Of a stretch of DNA of 64,000 nucleotides, positions 19,893 to 28,308 are shown in pieces. The stretch is from Pseudomonadales bacterium (GTDB lineage Bacteria; Pseudomonadota; Gammaproteobacteria; Pseudomonadales; Azotimanducaceae), in contig JANQJA010000021.1 in assembly GCA_028281885.1 (NCBI GenBank), positions 106,496 through 170,495 on the forward strand, read 5' to 3'. Within the stretch, counting starts at the first letter, position 1. Each line of letters begins with the position of its first letter. The position numbers and the translations under genes were made by a program. The notes beneath the pieces were generated by a model. The model was not told where the DNA came from. It searched no databases and worked only from the letters and a program-made list of their open reading frames with translations.

Positions 19893-20462
19893 ATGATCGA
19901 CGGGATCAGGGAAAGATTGAAGTACCAGAAGGGAACCCTGACGGCGCCCCATCATGCACCACGCGAACAAGCTGCGGTGATGGTGCCGGTGGTGGCGGCG
20001 CCAGAGCCGGAAGTGATTCTGACCTTGCGTCCGCCAGCGATGAATGCCCATGGCGGTGAGGTTGCATGGCCCGGCGGTCGCCGTGACCCAGAAGATGATT
20101 CTTTGCTGGGTACGGCACTCCGCGAAACGCACGAAGAGTTGGGCATTGAGGCGCACCAGATCGAAATCGTTGGGGAGCTTCGACCTTTTATATCCAAGTT
20201 CGGTTTACTGGTTACTCCATTTGTGGGCGTTGTGGAAGAGCCTGTTGATCTTCAGCCCAACCCCGAAGAAGTTGAAGTGGTATTTTCAGTGCCGCTCAAC
20301 TATCTGGCGGAAGATCCCCGATCAGGAACAGACATTGTTGAGCGTCACGGTGAGCGACACCTTGTGCCGGTGTATCACTTTGACGGACATAAGATCTGGG
20401 GCCTGACCTCGATGATCTTGCGGGAGTTCATGAATGAAGCGGTGGGCGCCCGGATCGAGTGA
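19893..20462 (+). CDS. CoA pyrophosphatase-type Nudix hydrolase (NudL-like)
   Basis: A 189-aa Nudix protein. The Nudix box reads GGRRDPEDDSLLGTALRETH then EELGI, in the arrangement of the CoA/YeaB subgroup, with VILTLRPPAMNAHGGEVAWPG just before it. E. coli NudL (192 aa) is a close match in length. The family hydrolyses CoA and acyl-CoA to 3',5'-ADP and phosphopantetheine; other nucleotide diphosphates are possible substrates. It starts 32 bases after purL with ATG at 19893. Confidence 0.8.
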   Translation: MIDGIRERLKYQKGTLTAPHHAPREQAAVMVPVVAAPEPEVILTLRPPAMNAHGGEVAWPGGRRDPEDDSLLGTALRETHEELGIEAHQIEIVGELRPFISKFGLLVTPFVGVVEEPVDLQPNPEEVEVVFSVPLNYLAEDPRSGTDIVERHGERHLVPVYHFDGHKIWGLTSMILREFMNEAVGARIE

Positions 20463-20506
20463 CCGTGATAAGCTCCACCGCGAACTGAATCGGAGGATGT
20501 GACGGG

Positions 20507-21028
20507 ATGATCTACTCGCTCGGGGACCGGACAGTCGAAACGCGCGGCGATTACTGGGTCGCCGATACGGCGTCCGTGATTGGCTCGGTCGTTCTTGAGA
20601 ACAATGCGAGTGTCTGGTGGGGTGCCGTGCTTCGAGGTGACAATGCGCTCATCACCGTTGGCGAAGACAGCAATGTGCAGGACCTGTCGGTGCTGCATAC
20701 CGATCCGGGCTTTGATCTCGAAATCGGGCGTCAGGTTACCGTTGGACACAAGGTAATGTTGCATGGCTGCCGGATTGGCGATGGTTCGCTGATCGGAATC
20801 AACTCTGTCATCCTGAACGGCGCGAAAATTGGCAGGGGTTGCCTCATTGGCGCCAATTCGCTGATTACCGAGGGCAAGGAGATCCCGGATGGTTCGCTGG
20901 TGATGGGCTCGCCCGCCAAGGTCATTCGGCAGTTGTCGGCGGAGCAGCAGGCAGAGCTGCTCCTGAGCGCGGCCAGATATGTCAGTAATTTCAAGCGCTT
21001 CCGGGATGAACTGAAGCCTATCACCTAG
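20507..21028 (+). CDS. Gamma-carbonic-anhydrase-like hexapeptide-repeat protein (YrdA/CaiE type)
   Basis: A 173-aa left-handed beta-helix protein made of hexapeptide repeats ([29 protein letters not shown]). Three histidines at the gamma-CA zinc positions are present: H64 (LHTD), H81 and H86 (GHKVMLHGC). The C-terminus ends in a helix. YrdA-type members are widespread and their in vivo activity is often unproven. GGAGG near 20492 gives a good ribosome site. Confidence 0.83.
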   Translation: MIYSLGDRTVETRGDYWVADTASVIGSVVLENNASVWWGAVLRGDNALITVGEDSNVQDLSVLHTDPGFDLEIGRQVTVGHKVMLHGCRIGDGSLIGINSVILNGAKIGRGCLIGANSLITEGKEIPDGSLVMGSPAKVIRQLSAEQQAELLLSAARYVSNFKRFRDELKPIT

Positions 21029-21050
21029 CGGCACTCCAGTAGCCAATGGC

Positions 21051-21079
21051 TTGGAAAAGCCGAAAAATCGAGCTATATT
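21051..21079 (+). promoter_or_regulatory. Candidate leuA leader promoter
   Basis: TTGGAA (21051-21056) and TATATT (21074-21079) are 17 bases apart. Transcription would start near 21086, about 40 bases before the leucine-rich leader frame. Nearby TTGACA (21091-21096) lacks a matching -10. Confidence 0.5.
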
Positions 21080-21124
21080 GCCGATCTTCTTTGACAGGCG
21101 ACAAGACAAGCGCGGAATACCCAC

Positions 21125-21211
21125 GTGAACAGTCTTCAAACATATTTTGTCGCTCCCAGCACTCGTCTGCTGGCACTTTCTGCTTCCCTACTGCTACGAC
21201 TGCCGTTGTAG
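21125..21211 (+). CDS. leuL: Candidate leucine leader peptide upstream of leuA
   Basis: GTG at 21125 opens a 28-codon frame ending TAG at 21209. The peptide carries 9 leucines, 8 of them in the last 14 residues (LLALSASLLLRLPL), using CTG, CTT, CTA and TTG. This is the look of an attenuation leader that senses charged tRNA-Leu. It lies 81 bases before leuA. The ribosome site is weak (GGA about 8 bases upstream). Three possible stems overlap in the expected order: 21194-21200 with 21205-21211, 21207-21212 with 21228-21233, and 21245-21251 with 21257-21263. Confidence 0.6.
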   Translation: MNSLQTYFVAPSTRLLALSASLLLRLPL

Positions 21212-21244
21212 GCGGCCTGTCGAAGTTCCTACAGCGTCCTGGCT

Positions 21245-21263
21245 CTGCCTGTTCATCAGGCAG
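21245..21263 (+). promoter_or_regulatory. Hairpin between leucine leader and leuA
   Basis: CTGCCTG and CAGGCAG pair over a TTCAT loop. The stem is followed by CAAAAACC rather than a T-run, so it is not a normal intrinsic terminator. It may be part of an attenuation or translation-control switch. Confidence 0.4.
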
Positions 21264-21292
21264 CAAAAACCAATGATTGCGGACAATCCAAC

Positions 21293-22996
21293 ATGAATGC
21301 AGAAGACAAGGCGATGAAATCGCCGGCATCTACCAAGACGATGCCGTTTCACAAGTACAAACCGTTCCGGCCACTGTCACTGCCGGACCGAACCTGGCCG
21401 GATAGAGAAATTACCGAGGCGCCGCGCTGGTGCAGTGTCGACCTTCGCGATGGCAACCAGGCGCTGGTTGAACCCATGACGCCGGCCGAGAAGCTCAAGA
21501 TGTGGAATTTGCTGGTGGATATCGGCTTCAAGGAGATCGAGGTTGGCTTCCCGGCAGCATCCCAGACCGATTTCGACTTCGTTCGGCTGATCATTGACGA
21601 GAACCGAATTCCTGAAGATGTCACGATCCAGGTGCTTTGTCAGGCCCGTAAGGATCTGATCGAGCGGACATGTGAAGCGGTCTCGGGTGCCGGGAAGGTC
21701 ATTTTTCATCTGTATAACTCCACTTCAGCCCTGCAGCGCAAGGTGGTGTTCAAGATGGACAAGGCCGGAATTGTGAAGCTGGCGACCGATGCGACCGCGC
21801 TGGTCAAGGAACACACCCGCGGGTTGGTTGAATCGGGCACCAGTGTCACCCTTGAATACTCGCCGGAGAGTTACACCGGAACGGAAGTCGACTTTGCCGT
21901 GGAAATTTGTGATGCGGTGATGAAAGTCTGGCAGCCGACGGTTGAAGACAAGGTTATTTTAAACCTGCCATCGACTGTTGAAATGGGTACGCCCAATCTT
22001 TACGCCGACCAGCTCGAATACTTCATTCGTCATCTGCCGGAGCGTGACAAGGCAGTGATTAGTCTGCATACACACAATGACCGCGGCACCGGTATTGCCG
22101 CCTCGGAAATGGGATTGATGGCGGGTGCTGAACGGATCGAAGGGACCCTGTTTGGCAATGGTGAACGCACCGGCAACTGCGATGTGATCACCATGGCGAT
22201 GAATCTGTTCTCGCAGGGCGTTGACCCGAAGCTCTATCTGATGAACATGCCGGAGATCGTTGCGGTTTCAGAGGAATGCACCAAGATCCCGGTGCATGTG
22301 CGCCAGCCCTATGCGGGCGAACTCGTGTTTACCGCCTTCTCGGGATCGCACCAGGATGCGATTCGCAAGGGCATGGAGTTTGTTGGCAAGGATGGTGATG
22401 AATGGGAGGTTCCCTACCTGCCGATTGACCCGGCGGACGTGGGTAGTTCCTATCGCACGACGGTCCGGGTTAACAGCCAGTCCGGCAAGGGCGGCGTTGC
22501 CTTTATTCTTGAGCACTATTTTGGTGTCAAGTTGCCTCGTGCGCTGCTGCTGGAATTTAGCCCCATCGTCCAGCAACAGACCGAACAGACCAGTGGCGAA
22601 CTCAAGCCGGATGAGATCTGGCATGCGTTCCTGACTGAATTTGTTGAGGTGGAAGGCCCTTATCGACTGGTGGATTATGACATCCGTGCAACCGGTGACG
22701 AGCAGACCTGCCGTGCCCACATCCAGGTGGGTGACAACAAAATGGATGTCGCGGGCGAAGGCGCAGGCCCTATCGAGGCATTTGTCGCCGGGTTGGTAGA
22801 AACCCTGAATGAACCGCTGAATGTGGTGGAGTATGAGGAATATGCCCTCGGCGAGGGCAAGGAAGCACAGGCAATCTGTATCGTCGCGATTACCGACGAC
22901 AAGGACAACCGCTTCTACGGCGTAGGCCTGAGCCAGAGTACTGTGACCGCCGCCTTCAAAGCCATTATTGCTGCCATCAACCGGAAATGGCGCTGA
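21293..22996 (+). CDS. leuA: 2-isopropylmalate synthase, LeuA type 2
   Basis: First committed step of leucine biosynthesis: acetyl-CoA plus 2-oxoisovalerate. It is the 567-aa LeuA2 form seen in actinobacteria and some proteobacteria, starting with FHKYKPFRPLSLPDRTWPDR, rather than the E. coli type (523 aa). The DRE-TIM barrel has the RDGNQAL metal motif and SLHTHNDRGTG. The C-terminal third is the leucine-binding allosteric domain ending near GVGLSQSTVTAAFKAI. No leuBCD is nearby. Allosteric inhibition by leucine plus the leader peptide upstream would give two levels of feedback. Confidence 0.95.
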   Translation: MNAEDKAMKSPASTKTMPFHKYKPFRPLSLPDRTWPDREITEAPRWCSVDLRDGNQALVEPMTPAEKLKMWNLLVDIGFKEIEVGFPAASQTDFDFVRLIIDENRIPEDVTIQVLCQARKDLIERTCEAVSGAGKVIFHLYNSTSALQRKVVFKMDKAGIVKLATDATALVKEHTRGLVESGTSVTLEYSPESYTGTEVDFAVEICDAVMKVWQPTVEDKVILNLPSTVEMGTPNLYADQLEYFIRHLPERDKAVISLHTHNDRGTGIAASEMGLMAGAERIEGTLFGNGERTGNCDVITMAMNLFSQGVDPKLYLMNMPEIVAVSEECTKIPVHVRQPYAGELVFTAFSGSHQDAIRKGMEFVGKDGDEWEVPYLPIDPADVGSSYRTTVRVNSQSGKGGVAFILEHYFGVKLPRALLLEFSPIVQQQTEQTSGELKPDEIWHAFLTEFVEVEGPYRLVDYDIRATGDEQTCRAHIQVGDNKMDVAGEGAGPIEAFVAGLVETLNEPLNVVEYEEYALGEGKEAQAICIVAITDDKDNRFYGVGLSQSTVTAAFKAIIAAINRKWR

Positions 22997-23697
22997 TGGT
23001 GAGGCTGTTGATGTTGTTACTACTGGTGTCGTCGTCGGTGTCGGCGCAGCCGAAATCGGCCATTGCTGACGATGGCCGCGAGGTGCGTCTGAACGAAGAC
23101 GGTTCCTGGGAGTTTGTCAGCGAGGACCGGTTTGCAACCACCGATGACGGCGCTCGAGTTCGGTTGCGGCAGGATGGCACCTGGCAACCGGCTGAGGTGT
23201 GGCCGGCTGAGGTGTGGCCGGCTGAGGTGCGGCCGGCTGAGGCGAGAATGGCGCCAGCCACCGCTGCTCATGCAGATCGAGTAGCTCATGGCCAGATGCA
23301 GGAGTCTGAGACGGTCAGTCTCGATCGGGTCGTGATTGAATCGATACGCTCGACCCGTCACAAGAACTCTCGGGTCGAGTCACAGATGGTGTTCCACCTG
23401 GGACTGCGTTCGGCGGAGAAGCTTGACCTTTCAGCGCTGTCCGGCAACGACTTTGTCGTTACGGACAGTCGGGGACGGCTCTACGAGGTCACTTCTGTCA
23501 GTGTCACGGAACAGCAGATTACGGCTCAGGGTCATGGATCGATTGTACTGAGGGTTGCTGACTCACCACGCTGGTGGGGTAATCGGTTCTTTCAGGTCGA
23601 TATCGACAGTGGCACTTTAGGTACAGCCCGGCCATTACAGTTGACCATGCGAATGTCGGACGTCATCCGGAGGGATGTCGACGAACTCTCACGCTAA
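22996..23697 (+). CDS. Secreted protein of unknown function with DGxxVRLxxDGxW repeats
   Basis: Not recognised to a functional family. A signal peptide (VRLLMLLLLVSSSVSA) is followed by two copies of a short motif, DDGREVRLNEDGSWEF and DDGARVRLRQDGTWQP, reminiscent of DUF3157-type proteins. Next comes a PAEVW/PAEVR repeat encoded by a 15-bp tandem repeat, then a beta-rich domain of about 130 residues ending in ELSR. ATG at 22996 overlaps the leuA stop (TGATG); an ATG at 22987 would add 3 residues. It probably resides in the periplasm. The position beside leuA suggests co-transcription, not shared function. Confidence 0.7.
   Translation: MVRLLMLLLLVSSSVSAQPKSAIADDGREVRLNEDGSWEFVSEDRFATTDDGARVRLRQDGTWQPAEVWPAEVWPAEVRPAEARMAPATAAHADRVAHGQMQESETVSLDRVVIESIRSTRHKNSRVESQMVFHLGLRSAEKLDLSALSGNDFVVTDSRGRLYEVTSVSVTEQQITAQGHGSIVLRVADSPRWWGNRFFQVDIDSGTLGTARPLQLTMRMSDVIRRDVDELSR
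23188..23244 (+). repeat. 15-bp tandem repeat, 3.8 units, inside coding sequence
   Basis: Unit CCGGCTGAGGTGTGG occurs at 23188, 23203 and 23218 (one change), with a partial fourth copy at 23233. It encodes PAEVW-PAEVW-PAEVR-PAEAR and keeps the frame, so copy number could vary without breaking the protein. Confidence 0.9.
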
Positions 23698-23698
23698 T

Positions 23699-24961
23699 TC
23701 AGAAAGGATCGGGTGCGACGCTGACCTTCGCCGTTCGTATCATGTTGTCCTGAATCTGGATAATCTCGATCCGGTAATTGTCCAGCCTGATACAGACATT
23801 CGAATCGGGAATGGTCTCGAGGTATTCGATGATCAGTCCTGACAGGGTTTTGGGGCCGTCCTGCGGCAACGTCCAGTTGAGCTGCCGATTAATGAGCCGC
23901 ACATGGGTGCTGCCATCGATCAGGTAGCTGCCATCTTCCTGGGGGTGGATGTCGACGTTGGTATCTGCCAGGTCAGTGGTGAACTCACCCACAATTTCCT
24001 CAAGAATGTCCTCAAGGGTCACGATGCCCTGGACATCGCCGTATTCATCAACCACCAGGCCAATACGTTCTTTTGATTGCTGGAAGTTCACCAGCTGTCG
24101 CTGCAGCGGTGTGCTCTCCGGTACAAAATAGGGTTCCTCGGTCACCTGCAGCAGTGCGGCCTTGGTCGGCTCGTCCCTGGCGAGAATCTTGGCTGCGTTT
24201 CGCATATGCAGCATGCCGATGACCTTGTCGATGTCTTCCTTGAATATCGGGAGTCGCGTGTGCTGGCTTGAACGGATCAGGTTCAGGATGATGTCGATGT
24301 CATCGTTGATATCGATGCCGTAGATTTCAGTGCGAGGCACCATGATGTCATCCACGGTGACGTTCTCCAGGTCGAGGACGCCGAGCAGCATGGTCTGGGG
24401 ATGAGACGCAATCTGCGAGCCCTCGTGAACAACCGTCCTGAGTTCCTCGTGGGTGAGGTTGTCTTCGCCAACTTCCTCATGTCGGATGCCGAACATTCGC
24501 AGCAGAGAATTAGCGCAGCCGTTCACCATCCAGACGATCGGATAGAGTAGCCAGAGCAGCAACTCCAGTATGTAGGAGGAGGGCAGTGCGACCTTCTCCG
24601 GATAGGCGGCAGAGATCGTCTTGGGTGCGACTTCAGCAAAGATGAGGAAGACCAGCGTACAGACCACCGGTGCGATAGCGACACCGGCATCACCGAACAG
24701 CTGCAAGGCGAGCAGGGTGGCGATGGATGCTGCCGAGAAGTTGACCAGATTGTTGCCGATCAGAATTACACCGAGCAGCCGGTCGGGCCGTTCCAGCAGT
24801 CTGGATGCGCGCTTGGCGCCGCCATGGCCTTCGTTGGCGAGGTGCTTCAGCCGATAGCGGTTCAGGGCCATCATGGCTGTCTCCGAGCCGGAGAAGTAAG
24901 CAGAAAGAAAGATCATCAAGAGAATAGCGCCTAACAAGGCGCCGGTAGACGGATCGTCCAA
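23699..24961 (-). CDS. CNNM/CorB-type transporter-associated protein (HlyC/CorC family, YfjD-like)
   Basis: A 420-aa membrane protein with an N-terminal CNNM (DUF21) domain of about four helices (LLGAILLMIFLSAYFSGSET), two CBS domains (DIMVPRTEIYGID ... YGDVQGIVTLEDILEEIVG) and a C-terminal transporter-associated domain. The family exports magnesium or helps maintain divalent cation balance. E. coli YfjD sits beside YpjD and ffh, exactly as here. The stop is one base from the convergent stop of the preceding gene, leaving no room for a terminator. Confidence 0.9.
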   Translation of the reverse strand: MDDPSTGALLGAILLMIFLSAYFSGSETAMMALNRYRLKHLANEGHGGAKRASRLLERPDRLLGVILIGNNLVNFSAASIATLLALQLFGDAGVAIAPVVCTLVFLIFAEVAPKTISAAYPEKVALPSSYILELLLWLLYPIVWMVNGCANSLLRMFGIRHEEVGEDNLTHEELRTVVHEGSQIASHPQTMLLGVLDLENVTVDDIMVPRTEIYGIDINDDIDIILNLIRSSQHTRLPIFKEDIDKVIGMLHMRNAAKILARDEPTKAALLQVTEEPYFVPESTPLQRQLVNFQQSKERIGLVVDEYGDVQGIVTLEDILEEIVGEFTTDLADTNVDIHPQEDGSYLIDGSTHVRLINRQLNWTLPQDGPKTLSGLIIEYLETIPDSNVCIRLDNYRIEIIQIQDNMIRTAKVSVAPDPF

Positions 24962-25061
24962 ATATGGAGACCTCGCTTGCGGAACGAAATGTCGTTGTAT
25001 CGGTTGCGTCAGGGGGTGTCAAGAATCGAGAATTCAACGCGAGCGGACCTGACGCTTCAGT

Positions 25062-25868
25062 CTAGACCCTGCCCAGAACGACCTCCAGCACGAACTTGCT
25101 GCCAAAATATCCAAGCACCAGCAGCCCGAACCCGGACAGGGTCCAGCGTGAGGCGGTGCGACCGCGCCAGCCTAACTGGTACCGCCCCCAAAGCAGCACG
25201 GCGAATACGACCCAGGCCGCGAAGGTAATCACGGTGTGATGAATTAGCCCGGGTGCGATGGACTCTTCACGACTCAGGTAGAAAAACCCGGTCGCAATGG
25301 AAAGTGACAGAAACACCAGGCCACCCCAGAGTAGTTCGAACAGCAACCCCTCCATGGTCTGTAATGGCGGCAGCATATGCATAACGGCCAGGCGTCGATG
25401 GCGCAGCTCGTAATCGCCGAACGCCAACAGCGCGGCCTGCAATGCGGCAATCGTGAGTAATCCATAGGCGATCACTGAGAGTACGATATGGGCAACGAAT
25501 CCCTCGCCGATATCAACGCGTGGTGTATAGCGATCCTGGAACACCAGCGTTAGGAGCATTGTGATCGCGGCCAGGGGCAGGATGATGATGACCAGGTTTT
25601 CTACCGGACGGCGCAGGCTGCTCAGCAGTACGAGTGCGCTGACTGCCAGAAACATCAGCGAGATCATCGGTAGCAGCGCCAGGTTGACCCCCGATTCCGT
25701 ATAGATTTCCTGGTAGGTGACAAAGCCGTGCAATACCGCGCCGAGCAGACCGAGGCCGATGACGAGGTGTTTTTTCGAAGCGGTTTCCCGGCGTAGGCCT
25801 GTCCACTGGATACCTGCGCTGGCAGCGTAGAGCAGGGCGGCGATGATGGCGGGTATGACGATGTTCAT
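25062..25868 (-). CDS. ypjD: CcsA/YpjD-like inner membrane protein
   Basis: A 268-aa protein with about eight hydrophobic helices, related to the cytochrome c assembly (CcsA/CcmC) superfamily through YpjD. Conserved histidines (LHGFVTYQEI, VAHIVLSVIAYG, IHHTVITFAAW) resemble the haem-coordinating positions of that fold, but a role in haem handling is not demonstrated for YpjD. It is divergent from ffh and upstream of the CNNM gene, conserved in gammaproteobacteria. Confidence 0.85.
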   Translation of the reverse strand: MNIVIPAIIAALLYAASAGIQWTGLRRETASKKHLVIGLGLLGAVLHGFVTYQEIYTESGVNLALLPMISLMFLAVSALVLLSSLRRPVENLVIIILPLAAITMLLTLVFQDRYTPRVDIGEGFVAHIVLSVIAYGLLTIAALQAALLAFGDYELRHRRLAVMHMLPPLQTMEGLLFELLWGGLVFLSLSIATGFFYLSREESIAPGLIHHTVITFAAWVVFAVLLWGRYQLGWRGRTASRWTLSGFGLLVLGYFGSKFVLEVVLGRV

Positions 25869-25912
25869 GGAGGCCGCATCCTGCTCCTGTCAAATGGCGT
25901 GATGGAAGCGTT

Positions 25913-25918
25913 TATAAT
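25913..25918 (+). promoter_or_regulatory. -10 box of a probable ffh promoter
   Basis: A perfect TATAAT 35 bases before the ffh GTG, in the divergent ypjD-ffh spacer. The -35 is poorly conserved (GTCAAA at 25889-25894, spacer 18). Confidence 0.45.
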
Positions 25919-25953
25919 ATCAGGTTCATTAAAGTTCTTAAGTCAGGTTCATC

Positions 25954-27324
25954 GTGTTTGATTCCCTCACCGAGCGACTCGGTAAGACATTGTCATCGTT
26001 GTCCGGCAAAGCTCGGCTGACGGAAGAAAATATCCAGGAGACGTTGCGCGAAGTTCGGGTGGCATTACTTGAAGCGGATGTCGCTTTGCCGGTGGTTCGC
26101 CAGTTCGTTGACCGGGTTCGTCTGCGGGCGGTGGGGCAGGAAGTCGCGGCAAGCCTTTCGCCGGGGCAGGCATTCGTCAAGATTGTTAACGATGAACTGG
26201 TCAAGATCATGGGAGAAGAGTCCCATGATCTTGATCTCAGCACCCGGCCCCCGGCGATCATCTTGCTGGCGGGTCTGCAGGGCGTCGGTAAAACCACGAC
26301 TGCGGCGAAACTCGCGTACTTCCTGAAGCAGCGAGAGAAGAAGTCCGTGATGGTGGCCAGCGCTGACGTTTACCGTCCGGCGGCGATTGACCAGCTCAGG
26401 ACACTGGCGCAACAGGCGGAGGTGGCTTTCTTTGACAGTGACCCGAGCCAGCGTCCGGTGGATATTGCCAGGGCAGCGGTGTCGGAAGCCGGCAAGCAGT
26501 TCGCCGACGTATTGATCCTGGATACCGCGGGCCGCCTCGCGGTGGACGACGACATGATGCAGGAAATTCAGGTCCTGCATGAGACGGTCAAACCCATTGA
26601 AACACTGTTTGTGGTCGATGCCCTGACCGGGCAGGACGCGGCAAATACGGCCCAGGCCTTTAACGAGGTACTGCCGCTTACCGGTGTCGTGCTGACCAAA
26701 ACCGATGGCGACTCCCGGGGCGGTGCGGCCCTGTCGGTGCGGGTGATCACAGGTAAGCCGATCAAGTTCATGGCAGTGGGTGAAGGCATTGATGCGCTGG
26801 AAGCTTTTTACCCGGATCGGATTGCATCGCGCATTCTCGGTATGGGGGACATGCTGTCGCTCATTGAGGAAGCGGAACAGAAGATCGATAAGAAGAAGGC
26901 GGACAGGCTCGCCCGCAAGATGAAAAAGGGCGGCAAGTTTGACCTGGAAGATTTCCGTGACCAGATTCAGCAGATGAACAACATGGGCGGAATCGGCAGC
27001 ATGATGGAGAAGTTACCGGGAATGGGTCAGGTGGCGAAGGCCGCGCAGCAACAGATTGAAGCCAACCCGTTCGGGCAGATGGAAGCCATCATCAATTCCA
27101 TGACCCCCAAGGAACGACGTTTTCCCGATAGCATCAACGGGTCGCGCAAGCGGCGTATCGCAGGTGGTTCAGGCACCCAGATTCAGGACGTCAATCGACT
27201 GTTGAAGCAGCATAAGCAGATGCAGAAGATGATGAAGAAGCTGAACAAGAAAGGGGCCATGGCCAATATGATGCGCGGCATGAATGCGAATCTGCAGATG
27301 CCGCCCGGTGGCCGTTTCCGCTAA
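25954..27324 (+). CDS. ffh: Signal recognition particle protein Ffh
   Basis: SRP54 GTPase that binds 4.5S RNA and signal sequences to deliver membrane proteins to FtsY. The N domain has FDSLTERLGKTLSSLSGKAR. The G domain has the P-loop GLQGVGKTTTAAKLA, DTAGRLAVDD and TKTDGDSRGG. The Met-rich M domain (QQMNNMGGIGSMMEKLPGMG, ...KMMKKLNKKG) follows. Length 456 aa matches E. coli (453). Translation starts at GTG 25954. Confidence 0.98.
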   Translation: MFDSLTERLGKTLSSLSGKARLTEENIQETLREVRVALLEADVALPVVRQFVDRVRLRAVGQEVAASLSPGQAFVKIVNDELVKIMGEESHDLDLSTRPPAIILLAGLQGVGKTTTAAKLAYFLKQREKKSVMVASADVYRPAAIDQLRTLAQQAEVAFFDSDPSQRPVDIARAAVSEAGKQFADVLILDTAGRLAVDDDMMQEIQVLHETVKPIETLFVVDALTGQDAANTAQAFNEVLPLTGVVLTKTDGDSRGGAALSVRVITGKPIKFMAVGEGIDALEAFYPDRIASRILGMGDMLSLIEEAEQKIDKKKADRLARKMKKGGKFDLEDFRDQIQQMNNMGGIGSMMEKLPGMGQVAKAAQQQIEANPFGQMEAIINSMTPKERRFPDSINGSRKRRIAGGSGTQIQDVNRLLKQHKQMQKMMKKLNKKGAMANMMRGMNANLQMPPGGRFR

Positions 27325-27381
27325 CGGCTGACCGTCACCCCCTTTCCGTCGCCATTTCAAGGACTTGGCGGCCGGAAAAGG

Positions 27382-27410
27382 TTTAATTCCCAGCCTCGAT
27401 GCCTTACAAT
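27382..27410 (+). promoter_or_regulatory. Possible promoter of the rpsP operon
   Basis: TACAAT (27405-27410) with TTTAAT (27382-27387) 17 bases upstream, about 60 bases before rpsP. The -35 is weak, so the call is tentative. Confidence 0.4.
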
Positions 27411-27469
27411 TGCCGCCCTTTCCGCGGGGGAACCCTCGCGCGTGCAGAATTCTTAAGGAAATCAAATAG

Positions 27470-27754
27470 ATGCTGGTTATTCGACTTTCCAGGGCGGGCA
27501 GCAAGAAGCGGCCCTATTACCATATTACGGTGGCAGATCGACGTGAGCCGCGTGATGGCCGATTCGTTGAGCGGCTGGGGTTCTTTAATCCCGGTGCGGT
27601 GGGAGCATCAGAGCGCTACCGAATTGACCTCGACAGTTACGAGCAGTGGGTTCGCAAGGGCGCGCAACCCAGTCCGCGAGTCAAGCAGCTGATCAAAGCT
27701 TACCGCAAGCAGTCTGCAGGCACAGCGGCTGCAGGCGAGGAAGCAGCTGCCTAG
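27470..27754 (+). CDS. rpsP: 30S ribosomal protein S16
   Basis: 94 aa starting [19 protein letters not shown], the universal S16 N-terminus, with [20 protein letters not shown] ribosome site (AAGGAA) precedes the ATG. It heads the rpsP-rimM-trmD-rplS operon. The Ala/Glu-rich C-terminus is a common lineage-specific extension. Confidence 0.98.
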   Translation: MLVIRLSRAGSKKRPYYHITVADRREPRDGRFVERLGFFNPGAVGASERYRIDLDSYEQWVRKGAQPSPRVKQLIKAYRKQSAGTAAAGEEAAA

Positions 27755-27781
27755 AGCGGAATCCCGCTGGCTGAGCGACTG

Positions 27782-28306
27782 ATGCCAGAACGGGATGAAA
27801 TTGTTGTGGGCCGTATAACCGGTGCCCACGGCATCAAGGGTTGGGTGAAGGTATTTTCCTACACCGATCCGCTGGAAGGAATTCTGCAGTATCAGCCCTG
27901 GACGCTGGTTCGGGACGGGCAAAGGCGGCAGGTCGAGGTCGCAGGCGGCAATCGATCCGGTCGCGCGCTGGTCGCAGGACTGACGGAAGTTGAGGATCGA
28001 AACCAGGCAGAAAAACTGGCCGGTTGGGAAATCAGGGTTGATCGGAGTCAGCTGCCGGCGTTGGAAAGCGGTGAGCTGTACTGGCATCAGCTGGAAGGGC
28101 TGGCCGTATACAATCTGGCTGGCGAACGTCTCGGACGGATTGATTCCCTTATCGAGACAGGGGCGCACGACGTACTTCTCGTCGTGGCCGACGAAGAGAG
28201 TATTGATGAGCGGGAGCGGATGATTCCGTTCGTTGACAAGGAAGTCATCGCAACTGTCGATCTCGATGGAGGTCGAGTGACTGTGAACTGGGAAGCGGAC
28301 TATTAG
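27782..28306 (+). CDS. rimM: Ribosome maturation factor RimM
   Basis: Assists 30S head assembly by binding S19. 174 aa with the N-terminal barrel ([20 protein letters not shown]) and the C-terminal PRC-barrel ([20 protein letters not shown] ... [20 protein letters not shown]). Second gene of the rpsP operon, 27 bases after rpsP and 2 bases before trmD. Confidence 0.97.
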   Translation: MPERDEIVVGRITGAHGIKGWVKVFSYTDPLEGILQYQPWTLVRDGQRRQVEVAGGNRSGRALVAGLTEVEDRNQAEKLAGWEIRVDRSQLPALESGELYWHQLEGLAVYNLAGERLGRIDSLIETGAHDVLLVVADEESIDERERMIPFVDKEVIATVDLDGGRVTVNWEADY

Positions 28307-28308
28307 CG

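Noticed and set aside
21091..21096. TTGACA as -35 of the leuA promoter
   Set aside because: No usable -10 at 16-18 bases, and a start from there would fall inside the leader peptide.
21245..21270. Intrinsic terminator (attenuator) before leuA
   Set aside because: The stem is followed by A residues, not a T-run, so it was reported only as a hairpin.
21046..21276. 76-aa forward ORF over the leuA leader
   Set aside because: Different frame from the leucine-rich leader, starts upstream of the likely transcript start, no homology.
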